From: Fen-1058 sp964398185
GTDB lineage: Bacteria; Chloroflexota; Anaerolineae; Fen-1058
NCBI GenBank assembly: GCA_964398185.1
Contig: CAYNML010000017.1
Coordinates: 14,934-78,933, forward strand
Length of the DNA stretch: 64,000 nt
Direction: 5' to 3'
Below are positions 57,596 to 64,000 of the stretch, one piece after another. The position numbers and the translations under genes are program-made. The notes beneath the pieces were generated by a model. It saw only the letters and a list, made by a program, of their open reading frames with translations. It ran no database searches and was not told the DNA's origin. Numbering within the stretch: the stretch's first letter is position 1; each line of letters begins with the position of its first letter.

Positions 57596-57722
57596 CGTCA
57601 TTGCGAGGAGCGCTGTTTGCGACGAAGCAATCTCCTACTGACCACGACGGAGATTGCTTCGCTGACGCCTTGCCCGCCGCAAAGCGGCGGAGGCGCGCCA
57701 GGTGGAAGCGCTCGCAATGACG
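57596..57722. repeat. Family A palindromic repeat, copy 6, with nested palindrome
   Basis: 127 bases; the right arm is interrupted by GCCCGCCGCAAAGCGGCGG, the same palindrome that interrupts family D copy 1. It separates the response regulator from the kinase. Confidence 0.88.
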
Positions 57723-57739
57723 CCGAACCAGAGGTTGTC

Positions 57740-59257
57740 ATGTTCTCCAGTCTTCGTCAACGCCTGCTGTTCAGCCACCTCATCGTCATTCTCTTGGCGA
57801 TGGGCTTGGTCGCCTTAACGCTGCTCTCGTTCCTCGAAAACTATTTTCTGCGTTCGACTGAAGACAGCCTCATCGCGCAGGCGCGGTTCACGGTGCAAAC
57901 ACTTATCCCCAACGCCTTGACCGCTGGGCCGCAGGTCGTTACACAATCGCCGTTGAGTAACGCCATTCAGCAGCAGGCGGGCAATCTCAACTTGCAGACC
58001 ACACCGCTGACACCAACCGCAAGCGCGCTCAATTCAATGGATTTGTCTGGGTTGGCGACTACCTCATTGCAACTCGGCACGCAGTTGGACACGCGCGTGC
58101 GACTGCTCAATCTAAAAGGCCGCGTGCTCGTCGATTCGGCGAAAGCGGGAATAGATGAAGAACTGCAAAGCGATCCCATCGTGGCACGCGCCTTGCAAGG
58201 CGAATATGCCAGCCGCAGCGATACGACGAGCGCCACGCCCACCGTGTCGGTCGCGATGCCGGTGATTGTCGACGGGCAGACCATCGGCGTGGCGTATCTC
58301 AGCCAAGATTTGCGCGATGTGCTGACGGTGTTGAACGATCTGCGCGCGCGCCTCCTGCTCGCGACGTTAATCGCGCTGGCGCTGTCGGCAAGTGTGGGCT
58401 GGTGGCTCTCGCGCCGCATCACACGCCCGGTGCAGCAGTTGACCACGGCGGCTGAAGCCGTGGCGCAGGGCAATTTCGAGCGGATCGTGCAGGTCAATTC
58501 GCGCGATGAATTGGGCCGCCTGAGCCACACCTTCAACGACATGACCACGCGTCTGCAAGCCGCGCGCCAGATGCAGGTCGATTTTGTAGCGGATGTCTCG
58601 CACGAACTGCGCACGCCGTTGACGTCGATCAAAGGCACGATCGAGACGCTGCGCGCCGGGGCTGTGAACGATCTAGCAGTGCGCGATCGCTTTCTGGAAA
58701 CGGTCGAGACCGAAACCGATCGGCTGATCCGCCTCGTCAACGATCTGCTCGTCCTCTCGCGCGCCGATTCCGCCGCGCTCAACTTGAGCCGCAAGCCGAC
58801 GGATGTGGGCCAACTGGTGCAGGCCGTAGCCGATCGGTTGGCCGAACAAGCGCAGGCGCTCGATCTGATCATTCGGGTCGAGGTCGATCCCGACGTGCCG
58901 TCTGCGTGGGCCGATGCTGATCGCCTCGAGCAAGTCTTGCGTAACCTCCTGGACAACGCGATCAAATTCTCACGTCCCGGCGGATCGATCACGCTGCGCG
59001 TCTCGACCACACCCGAGCAGTGGGTGCTGGTTCAAGTGAGCGATCACGGCCTCGGCATTCCCGCCGCCGATCTGCCGCGCGTGGGTCAGCGCTTCTATCG
59101 CGCCGATAGATCTCGCACGCGCGGCGGACACGGCCTCGGCCTCGCCATCGCGCAGAGTTTGATCCACGCGCATGGCGGCAAGCTATGGCTGGAAAGCGAA
59201 GAGGGCGTCGGCACCACGGCGAGGTTTACAGTACCAGTGTTTTCTACAAAACATTGA
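57740..59257 (+). CDS. PhoR-type sensor histidine kinase
   Basis: 505 residues. A first transmembrane segment lies at about 12-32 and a second at about 203-222, enclosing an extracytoplasmic sensor domain of about 170 residues. Then come a HAMP domain (about 223-275), the dimerisation box with His288 (DVSHELRTPLTS) and an ATP-binding domain: N box QVLRNLLDNAIKFS near 400, G1 DHGLGIP near 438, and GGHGLGLAIA near 460. The kinase would phosphorylate the upstream response regulator. The ATG at 57740 follows GAGG; the frame upstream translates repeat DNA. Confidence 0.93.
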   Translation: MFSSLRQRLLFSHLIVILLAMGLVALTLLSFLENYFLRSTEDSLIAQARFTVQTLIPNALTAGPQVVTQSPLSNAIQQQAGNLNLQTTPLTPTASALNSMDLSGLATTSLQLGTQLDTRVRLLNLKGRVLVDSAKAGIDEELQSDPIVARALQGEYASRSDTTSATPTVSVAMPVIVDGQTIGVAYLSQDLRDVLTVLNDLRARLLLATLIALALSASVGWWLSRRITRPVQQLTTAAEAVAQGNFERIVQVNSRDELGRLSHTFNDMTTRLQAARQMQVDFVADVSHELRTPLTSIKGTIETLRAGAVNDLAVRDRFLETVETETDRLIRLVNDLLVLSRADSAALNLSRKPTDVGQLVQAVADRLAEQAQALDLIIRVEVDPDVPSAWADADRLEQVLRNLLDNAIKFSRPGGSITLRVSTTPEQWVLVQVSDHGLGIPAADLPRVGQRFYRADRSRTRGGHGLGLAIAQSLIHAHGGKLWLESEEGVGTTARFTVPVFSTKH

Positions 59258-59341
59258 CGTGACACAGGGCGAAGTCCACGTATTGGCCTTCGGCGTCAAA
59301 CTTCGAGAGCGGCTCTACATTGGGAAGGAAGAGGTGAAGCT

Positions 59342-59644
59342 ATGAATATCGTACCCCTGGCTGAAGTGAAAGCACGTTTTAGTACCTACATTCAAAAGAC
59401 ACAGCAAGGACCGGTTATCGTCACCAAGAATGGCCGAGCCGTCGCCGTCATGCTCAATGTCAAGAACGACGACGACCTGGAGCGAATCTTGCTGGCGAAC
59501 TCTCCACGCCTCCAGGCAATCTTGGCTGATGCAGAAAAACGCATCCAGGCGACCGGCGGTGTTAAGCATGAAGAGATGTGGGCGATGATCGAGTCTGAGC
59601 CGCAGGAAAAACCCAAGCCGGCGCGTGCCAAACGCAAGGCGTGA
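59342..59644 (+). CDS. Phd/YefM-type antitoxin, no partner toxin seen
   Basis: 100 residues. MNIVPLAEVKARFSTYIQKTQQGPVIVTKNGRAVAVMLN matches the Phd/YefM fold: N-terminal strand, helix, then the VIVTKNGRAVAV strand. The C-terminal region is helical with a basic end (KPKPARAKRKA), unusual for an antitoxin tail. No toxin follows before the SIMPL gene, so it is an orphan or a regulator. GGAAGGAAGAGG precedes the ATG. Confidence 0.8.
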   Translation: MNIVPLAEVKARFSTYIQKTQQGPVIVTKNGRAVAVMLNVKNDDDLERILLANSPRLQAILADAEKRIQATGGVKHEEMWAMIESEPQEKPKPARAKRKA

Positions 59645-59677
59645 CCCGGCCAGTCTTTCAAGTTACCCGCTGCAATA

Positions 59678-59717
59678 AACGTGAAACGCCATGTCGTTTC
59701 ACGTTTTTCGTTTCACC
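59678..59717. repeat. Degenerate short tandem repeat, inverted (AAACGTGAAACG / CGTTTCACG)
   Basis: AAACGTGAAACG and CGTTTCACGTTT are inverted around CCATGT and may terminate the antitoxin transcript. Confidence 0.6.
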
Positions 59718-59749
59718 TGTTCCCGCGTTGCCCCGTAAATATCTCTGCC

Positions 59750-59783
59750 GTATCACAGAATTGTCACACACACCCTTTATAAT
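59750..59783 (+). promoter_or_regulatory. Pho-box-like promoter of the SIMPL gene
   Basis: GTATCAC-AGAA-TTGTCAC (59750-59767), two heptamers four bases apart, is followed after exactly ten bases by TATAAT (59778-59783). This is the geometry of PhoB-activated promoters, in which the box replaces the -35 element. ATATCTC lies one 11-base register upstream. Confidence 0.6.
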
Positions 59784-59815
59784 GAAAGCATCAACTTTTG
59801 CTATGGAGGATTACC

Positions 59816-60592
59816 ATGTCATTCAAAGATCGTCTGCTGTTAATCGTCGTCAGTGCCGCCCTGCTCCTGTCGTTCTTCGCCGCTCGACCGAACCTCACCG
59901 TCACGCCCGCATTGGCCGCCGGCGATTGCGACAGCAGCCGCACCATCCAGGTCAGTGGATCGGCCACCGTCAAAGTCATCCCCGATCTTATCACGATTCA
60001 ACTCGGCGTCACGTCGAACGCCGCCACGCCACAGGCCGTCTATGAGCAGAACACTGCCGCGATGAAGAAGGTCACCACCGCTATTCGCTTGCTGGGCGTG
60101 GCCGAGAAGGACATCTCGACGGACTACTACATCATTCAGCCCGTCTATCAGAACTACGATTCGCTCGACATCAAGGGCTATCGCATCCACAACACCGTCA
60201 TCGTCAACCTCAAAGATGTGAGCAAAGTCAGCCAGGTATTGGCGGCGGCGTTGACCGCCGGCGCGAATGAAGTCGTCGATGTGCAGTTCAAGACCAGCCA
60301 ACTGCGCCAGCATCGCGATGAAGCGCGCGAGTTGGCGATGCGGGCCGCGCAGGAGAAAGCGCGCGATCTGGCCGCAGCGGCCAACGCCCAGCCGGGCTGC
60401 GTCCTCAGCATCGACGAGAACAGCTGGTCGTACTATGGCTATCCGTGGCAGAGTGCGCGGTATCAGATGCTGACCCAGAACGTCATCCAGAATGCACCGG
60501 GCAGCGATCAACCGCCCAGCGACGATGGGCCGATCAGTCTGGGGCAGATCGCCGTGCAGGCGGAAGTGCAGGTAAGGTTTAGCTTGAAGTGA
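59816..60592 (+). CDS. Secreted SIMPL-domain (DUF541) protein
   Basis: 258 residues. Signal peptide at about 1-35 (hydrophobic LLIVVSAALLLSFFA, then ALAAG). TIQVSGSATVKVIPDLITIQLGVTSNAATPQAVYEQNTAAMKKV at 43-87 is the DUF541 signature, and RDEARELAMRAAQEKARDLAAAANAQPGCVLSIDENSW near 164-202 is the second conserved block. SIMPL proteins are periplasmic or surface proteins of uncertain role, often linked to oxidative stress. The promoter has a Pho-box-like element, so expression under phosphate limitation is suggested. GGAGG precedes the ATG. Confidence 0.9.
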   Translation: MSFKDRLLLIVVSAALLLSFFAARPNLTVTPALAAGDCDSSRTIQVSGSATVKVIPDLITIQLGVTSNAATPQAVYEQNTAAMKKVTTAIRLLGVAEKDISTDYYIIQPVYQNYDSLDIKGYRIHNTVIVNLKDVSKVSQVLAAALTAGANEVVDVQFKTSQLRQHRDEARELAMRAAQEKARDLAAAANAQPGCVLSIDENSWSYYGYPWQSARYQMLTQNVIQNAPGSDQPPSDDGPISLGQIAVQAEVQVRFSLK

Positions 60593-60600
60593 CGAACACA

Positions 60601-60665
60601 AGACCTGACAGGTGGGCTGGCAGAGCGCTGCATGTACGAGATCACTTAGCCCACCTGTCAGGTCT
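60601..60665. repeat. Family E inverted repeat after the SIMPL gene
   Basis: AGACCTGACAGGTGGGCT and AGCCCACCTGTCAGGTCT, a perfect 18-base inverted repeat with an inner AGCGCT palindrome; probably also a terminator. Confidence 0.8.
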
Positions 60666-60925
60666 CTATCCTTTGCAATACTCGCGCAGTGTTCATCCCC
60701 AGCTCACCCCCTCGTGATAATCCACGCAATCTCTGGCATTGAGAGCCAGTTGAAATATTGGTACATTTTTCTTACGCCCAACGCGCTGATTCTGTGATAC
60801 GCTAATCTGCGTTGGAAGGGTCGCTGTCCCTCCCACACCATCCCCGCTGCGCAACATGGTGTCATCGACCACCAGGGTCCTCCAGCCAGGGACCCACCAG
60901 CAAGTTTGGATTCTGGGAGGAACGC
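60666..60925. other. Spacer upstream of the second BTAD regulator
   Basis: No gene is seen. A possible weak promoter lies around TTACGC (60772-60777) and GATACG (60797-60802). A longer frame that runs into the regulator begins at 60812, but its residues are not conserved-looking. Confidence 0.4.
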
Positions 60926-61837
60926 ATGACCGTTCTGCGGATCACGCTGTTCGGTGAGCTTCAGCTGGCGCGCGATGACCTGCTGATCTCACCGCATTGT
61001 ACGCATACGGTGCAGACTCTTTTAGCCTATCTCCTGCTGCAGCCGCATCGCGCCCAACCTCGCGAAGTACTGGCCGACATTTTGTGGAGTGAACGCAGTC
61101 AGGAGCGAGCGCGCAGCTGCCTCAGCACGGCGTTGTGGCGTTTGCGCCGCATCCTCGAACCAGACGGCACACCTGCCGGCACCTACCTGGTGACCACGCC
61201 CAGCGGTGAAGTGAGCTTCAACTGGCAGAGCGATCACTGGCTGGATGTATCAGCCTTTGAAGTCAAAGTCCGCCAGGGTCTGGCCCGCCCGATCGAAATC
61301 TTGACTCTGTCGGAAGCCCAACAACTAGAAGATGCCTTGCAGTTGTACACGGGCGAATTGCTGGAAGGCTTCTACACCGACTGGGCTTTGCGCGAACGCG
61401 AACGGCTGCGCGGCCTCTATCTGAACACGCTGGCACACCTGATGCGTTTCTACCAGCAGCAGGGTCAGTATGACAAGGGCCTGGTGTATGGGCAGAAGAT
61501 ACTCGACCTCGATCCCCTGCGCGAAGAAGTGCACCGCGATATGATGCGCCTCTACGCCGCCAACGGACAGCGCCCGCTGGCAATTCGCCAGTACCAGGTG
61601 TGCTGCAACTTGCTGGCCGAAGAACTGGGCATCACGGCGATGGAGGAGACCCAAACGCTGTATGCGCAAATCGCCGACGAACAAGCACCCGCCTCGAGCG
61701 GTCGCGCGTCCGATCCATCCAGCGCGGCTCAAACCTTGCAGCAACTGCGCCTGACCTCGCGCAACCTTGAACGCGCCCACGCGCAGATTCAAGCCGCCAT
61801 CCGCCTGATCGAGCGCTTGAGCCGACCCGTCGATTAA
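60926..61837 (+). CDS. BTAD-type transcriptional regulator near the injection-system genes
   Basis: 303 residues. MTVLRITLFGELQLARDDLL opens a winged-helix domain (about 1-95), with HTVQTLLAYLLLQPHRAQPREVLADILWSE and ALWRLRRILEP. A BTAD domain follows at about 100-250 (LYTGELLEGFYTDWALRERERLRGLYLNTLAHLM and REEVHRDMMRLYAANGQRPLAIRQY). The final 45 residues form a coiled coil-like helix (LQQLRLTSRNLERAHAQIQAAIRLIERL). It has no ATPase or TPR part, unlike the regulator at 2677. GGGAGG precedes the ATG at 60926. It is the first gene upstream of the Pvc16-type operon and is a candidate activator of it. Confidence 0.85.
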   Translation: MTVLRITLFGELQLARDDLLISPHCTHTVQTLLAYLLLQPHRAQPREVLADILWSERSQERARSCLSTALWRLRRILEPDGTPAGTYLVTTPSGEVSFNWQSDHWLDVSAFEVKVRQGLARPIEILTLSEAQQLEDALQLYTGELLEGFYTDWALRERERLRGLYLNTLAHLMRFYQQQGQYDKGLVYGQKILDLDPLREEVHRDMMRLYAANGQRPLAIRQYQVCCNLLAEELGITAMEETQTLYAQIADEQAPASSGRASDPSSAAQTLQQLRLTSRNLERAHAQIQAAIRLIERLSRPVD

Positions 61838-61868
61838 GCTGGAGGGGTCGGCCTTGCGCCGACCCTGG
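61838..61868 (+). terminator. Terminator-like hairpin after the BTAD gene
   Basis: GGGGTCGGC and GCCGACCC pair around CTTGC, just after the stop codon. There is no strong T run. Confidence 0.45.
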
Positions 61869-61950
61869 GCGATCGCGCGAGTCGCCCCTACCTGCCCAAC
61901 GCCTGGTCAGTCAGCTACTCCTCAACCTTCAACCACACCTCAGTCTAACC

Positions 61951-61986
61951 GCGCGCCATCGTTCACAAGAGCGAACGATGGCGCGC
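61951..61986. repeat. Perfect inverted repeat between the BTAD and injection-system genes
   Basis: GCGCGCCATCGTTC and GAACGATGGCGCGC pair around a short ACAAGAGC loop. The remaining spacer to 62175 has no gene; CGGTGACGC and GTGACGCGGCGGTGA words recur at about 62042-62075. Confidence 0.6.
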
Positions 61987-62175
61987 TTCACTTGGACGTA
62001 ATGCTCCTTTCATCATTCCGCCAATTTTCATTTCATACATCCCGGTGACGCCTCCGTGAGAGCAGCGTGACGCGGCGGTGAAAGTGCTGTGCCACAATGC
62101 TTGTGCACGACAAAAGGATCAAACTTGCTCAACGCGCGGCAGGTGGTTCACCCCCGAACTGACACGAGGCACAGC

Positions 62176-62406
62176 ATGGAGCCGTTGGAGGCTAACACTC
62201 AGGTGTTCATCGTGCGGGTGTGGCTCGAACCGCGCAGCGATCCCAACGCGCCGCCGGAATGGCGTGGTGTCATCGAGCATGCACCCAGCCGCGAACGTCG
62301 CTATATCAAAGACCTGAACGATCTATCCGATTTCGTGGCCGTTTACCTGGAACAGATGGGCGTCAAGGTCAAACGCGGCTCATGGCTGCGCCGCCCACAC
62401 CGCTAG
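62176..62406 (+). CDS. Small conserved-looking protein at the start of the injection-system operon
   Basis: 76 residues: FIVRVWLEPRSDPNAPPEWRGVIEHAPSRERRYIKDLNDLSDFVAVYLEQMGVKV covers the whole chain. The pattern (a strand, EWRG, IEH.PS.ERRY, DL..L..F...YL..MG) looks like a real, compact domain. I believe similar short proteins occur near contractile-injection genes in Chloroflexi and Cyanobacteria, but I cannot check. GAGG lies eight bases upstream of the ATG. Confidence 0.66.
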   Translation: MEPLEANTQVFIVRVWLEPRSDPNAPPEWRGVIEHAPSRERRYIKDLNDLSDFVAVYLEQMGVKVKRGSWLRRPHR

Positions 62407-62409
62407 TTT

Positions 62410-62457
62410 GTCGATTCGTTGACTCGTCGATTCGTTGACTCGCTGATTCGCTGATTC
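62410..62457. repeat. 8-base tandem repeat, six copies, each with a GANTC site
   Basis: GTCGATTC, GTTGACTC, GTCGATTC, GTTGACTC, GCTGATTC, GCTGATTC in register. It begins three bases after the stop of the small gene and ends 24 bases before the GTG start of the Pvc16-type gene. Confidence 0.85.
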
Positions 62458-62481
62458 GTTCAAGCATCAATCGGGGGAACT

Positions 62482-63072
62482 GTGGCAACGTATCATGCGA
62501 TTGCGGCCACCAGCCGCGCCATTCTGCGGCTGCTGGAAGACGCCTGTCCGCGCACCGATTTTCCGCAGGCGCGTTTTGACTTTCTGCCCCTCGCCGAAAA
62601 TGCCAAGCCCATCGACGAGGGCCTCACGCTGCATCTCTATCGCGTGGCGGCCAACACCGCGCGCCGCCATCTGCCCTCGCGTCCCGCGCCCGACGGCCGC
62701 AAATTCCGCCCGGCCATCAATCTCGATCTCTTCTATCTCATCACGCCGTGGGCGTCCAACGCCGACATGCAGCATCGCCTGCTGGGTTGGGCCATGCGCA
62801 CGCTCGACGACACGCCCATCCTGCCCGCCGGGCTGCTCAACTCTTTCGGGCCGGAGATCGAAACCTTTCATCCCGAAGAAACCGTCGAGCTGATCTTCGA
62901 GCCGCTGTCACTCTCCGATCTGGGTGTCATCTGGGACTACGTCAAACCGCGCGTGGGCTTATCGGTCACGTACGTGGCGCGCCTCGTCTCGATCGAATCG
63001 CGCGTCGAAACCAGCGAAGCGCGCGAAGTGCAGACCCGCGTGTTCGACCTGGCGAAAGGGCCGACGCCATGA
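62482..63072 (+). CDS. Pvc16-type cap protein (DUF4255) of a contractile injection system
   Basis: 196 residues. The DUF4255/Pvc16 N-terminal domain is recognisable: YHAIAATSRAILRLLEDAC near 4-22, FRPAINLDLFYLITPWASNADMQHRLLGWAMRTLDDTPILPAGLL near 72-116, VELIFEPLSLSDLGVIWDYVKPRVGLSVTYVARLVSIES near 133-170. Pvc16/Afp16 caps the tail tube and ends the sheath in extracellular contractile injection systems. The GTG start follows GGGGG. The gene is the first of a translationally coupled pair (ATGA overlap with the next). Sheath and tube genes would be expected beyond the right edge. Confidence 0.82.
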   Translation: MATYHAIAATSRAILRLLEDACPRTDFPQARFDFLPLAENAKPIDEGLTLHLYRVAANTARRHLPSRPAPDGRKFRPAINLDLFYLITPWASNADMQHRLLGWAMRTLDDTPILPAGLLNSFGPEIETFHPEETVELIFEPLSLSDLGVIWDYVKPRVGLSVTYVARLVSIESRVETSEAREVQTRVFDLAKGPTP

Positions 63073-63917
63073 CCACCACGCCCGTCGTCATCGAACGACT
63101 CTCCAAAGTGGCGCCGCTGGGCGTGCGCTTCTGGGACGATGTCTCACATAAATCGATCGGGGCTGGTTTGATCGTCACGGCCTATCGTCCGCTGCAACCC
63201 GATCGGCGCTGCGCGCTCACGCTCAATCGCGCCGATGTGTTCGTGCTGCAAAACGTGCCCGGCTTGCGTGATGTGGAATTCGGCGACGGCGATACAGCCT
63301 ATTGGAATGATCTGCCGGCGCCGCAGAACTTCGTCATCGATGTCTTCGATGCGGCCAATCGCTTTCTACCGTTCACCTTCACAGCCGATGTGCCCACGCG
63401 CGATCTCTTCGAATGGATCTGCGGATCGCCGCCGGAACAATCGGGCGTGCCGTTGTTCTCAGCCCCAACCCGATCGGTTCCCGGCGGCTATGGCGTGATC
63501 CGCGCCGAGCTGCGCGATGAATCGCAATTCGACACCCGCACCGAGGAATATGCGCCTGCTTCATGGGCGCTGTTGGAAGCGTGGTACGACAGCCAGCGGG
63601 TGGGTCGCGGCCTCGCCGATCAACAGGGACGCATCGTCGTGCCCTTTCCGTATCCCGAACCGATCAATCCGCCCATCTCGTCGCCCCCCACGCCGCGCAC
63701 GGCGTTGACGTCGCAGGTATGGCCCATCGAGTTGCGCGTTTTCTATTCAGCACTGCCTGCTGCGCCATCACCTGATCTGTGCGCAGCGCTGATGCAATCA
63801 CCGGCCACGTTGTTGAGTTCGTTATCGCCACCGACACCGCTAACCACGGTGAACGTCGCCTACGGCGTCGAGGCGATCGTGAAGACCGCAGGTCGATCAG
63901 ACCTGTTGATTTCGTAA
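63069..63917 (+). CDS. Injection-system-associated protein
   Basis: 282 residues, cytosolic, mostly beta. I do not know a named domain. Features are PVVIERLSKVAPLGVRFWDDVSHKSIGAGLIVTAYRP near 5-41 (a strand-rich N-terminus that resembles carboxypeptidase-regulatory-like or spike-associated beta domains), FVIDVFDAANRFLPFTFTADVPTRDLFEWICG near 89-120, and WALLEAWYDSQRVGRGLADQQGRIVVPFPYPEP near 166-198. Its start overlaps the Pvc16-type stop (ATGA), so the products should be made in fixed ratio. The role as baseplate, spike or cap partner is an inference from position. Confidence 0.65.
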   Translation: MTTTPVVIERLSKVAPLGVRFWDDVSHKSIGAGLIVTAYRPLQPDRRCALTLNRADVFVLQNVPGLRDVEFGDGDTAYWNDLPAPQNFVIDVFDAANRFLPFTFTADVPTRDLFEWICGSPPEQSGVPLFSAPTRSVPGGYGVIRAELRDESQFDTRTEEYAPASWALLEAWYDSQRVGRGLADQQGRIVVPFPYPEPINPPISSPPTPRTALTSQVWPIELRVFYSALPAAPSPDLCAALMQSPATLLSSLSPPTPLTTVNVAYGVEAIVKTAGRSDLLIS

Positions 63918-63923
63918 ACAGAC

Positions 63924-64000
63924 GCAGTCGGCTTTAGCCGACTTGACTTAGCAGACGCCGAATTCATTCGGCGGAACTTCGCAGACGCCGAACTCATTCG
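63924..64000. repeat. Double-palindrome repeat after the injection-system gene
   Basis: GTCGGCTTTAGCCGAC, a linker TTGACTTAGCAGA, then CGCCGAATTCATTCGGCG; the second unit (CGCAGACGCCGAACTCATTCG) is cut by the window edge. The layout matches the pair at 6646-6694 in reverse. Confidence 0.7.

Noticed and set aside
62410..62457. CRISPR or origin iterons
   Set aside because: Units of 8 bases without spacers, no replication gene nearby.
1..64000. tRNA, rRNA or tmRNA genes
   Set aside because: No cloverleaf with a GGTTCRA arm or conserved rRNA block was recognised by reading; a covariance search would be needed to exclude a missed tRNA.

Overview
The window is 64 kb of GC-rich bacterial DNA, densely coded on both strands. 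It looks like one scaffold of a metagenome-assembled genome, because a run of exactly 100 N at 50109-50208 interrupts a gene. The gene content fits Chloroflexota (Anaerolineae-like): two BTAD-type regulators, an M4 protease with an emfourin-like partner, a polymorphic beta-helix surface protein ending in YLPLILR, a contractile-injection-system locus, many toxin-antitoxin pairs, and intergenic spaces full of palindromic repeats. No marker gene fixes the phylum, so this placement is an inference.

Layout. 0-6.5 kb: pstS (minus), an aldo/keto reductase, two small membrane proteins, and a large BTAD/NB-ARC/TPR regulator coupled to pstB. 6.5-15.8 kb: a plus-strand pantothenate/CoA cluster (panB, panE, panC, coaX, coaBC) in which proS, a methyltransferase and two toxin-antitoxin pairs are embedded. 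15.8-24.8 kb: a DUF6883/DUF4926 pair, an isocitrate/isopropylmalate-type dehydrogenase, a DUF559 nuclease between two 138-bp direct repeats, then an O-methyltransferase, a SixA-like phosphatase, a nitroreductase, an HD protein, an arrestin-like protein, a lipoprotein and a TPR protein. 24.9-28 kb: lysC-asd on the minus strand behind a threonine-rich leader peptide and a terminator, a classical attenuator. 28-36 kb: M4 protease, PrsW-like protein, emfourin-like protein, and a possible two-cassette insertion (CrtI-like oxidoreductase, tyrosine phosphatase). 36-53.6 kb: an SPFH-HTH fusion protein, peptidases (S9, M55, M32, M20), MBL-fold enzymes, a DinB protein, a GxxExxY duplication, and a glcF-ricT-glcD cluster. 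53.6-60.6 kb: the surface protein, a PhoB/PhoR-type two-component system and a SIMPL-domain protein, with sequences matching the classical Pho box. 60.9-64 kb: a second BTAD regulator followed by a small protein, a Pvc16-type cap gene and one more gene, the left edge of a probable extracellular contractile injection system.

Several themes cross gene boundaries. Phosphate: pstS, pstB, the two-component genes and three Pho-box-like sites suggest one Pho regulon. Aspartate-family amino acids: lysC and asd are probably under threonine attenuation. Repeats: at least six palindromic families (named A-F and H here) fill the intergenic spaces. Three of them also sit in frame inside conserved enzymes (asd, panC, glcF), and others supply the start or end of genes. 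Toxin-antitoxin and DUF559 modules lie at places where the neighbouring gene end shows signs of having been rebuilt.
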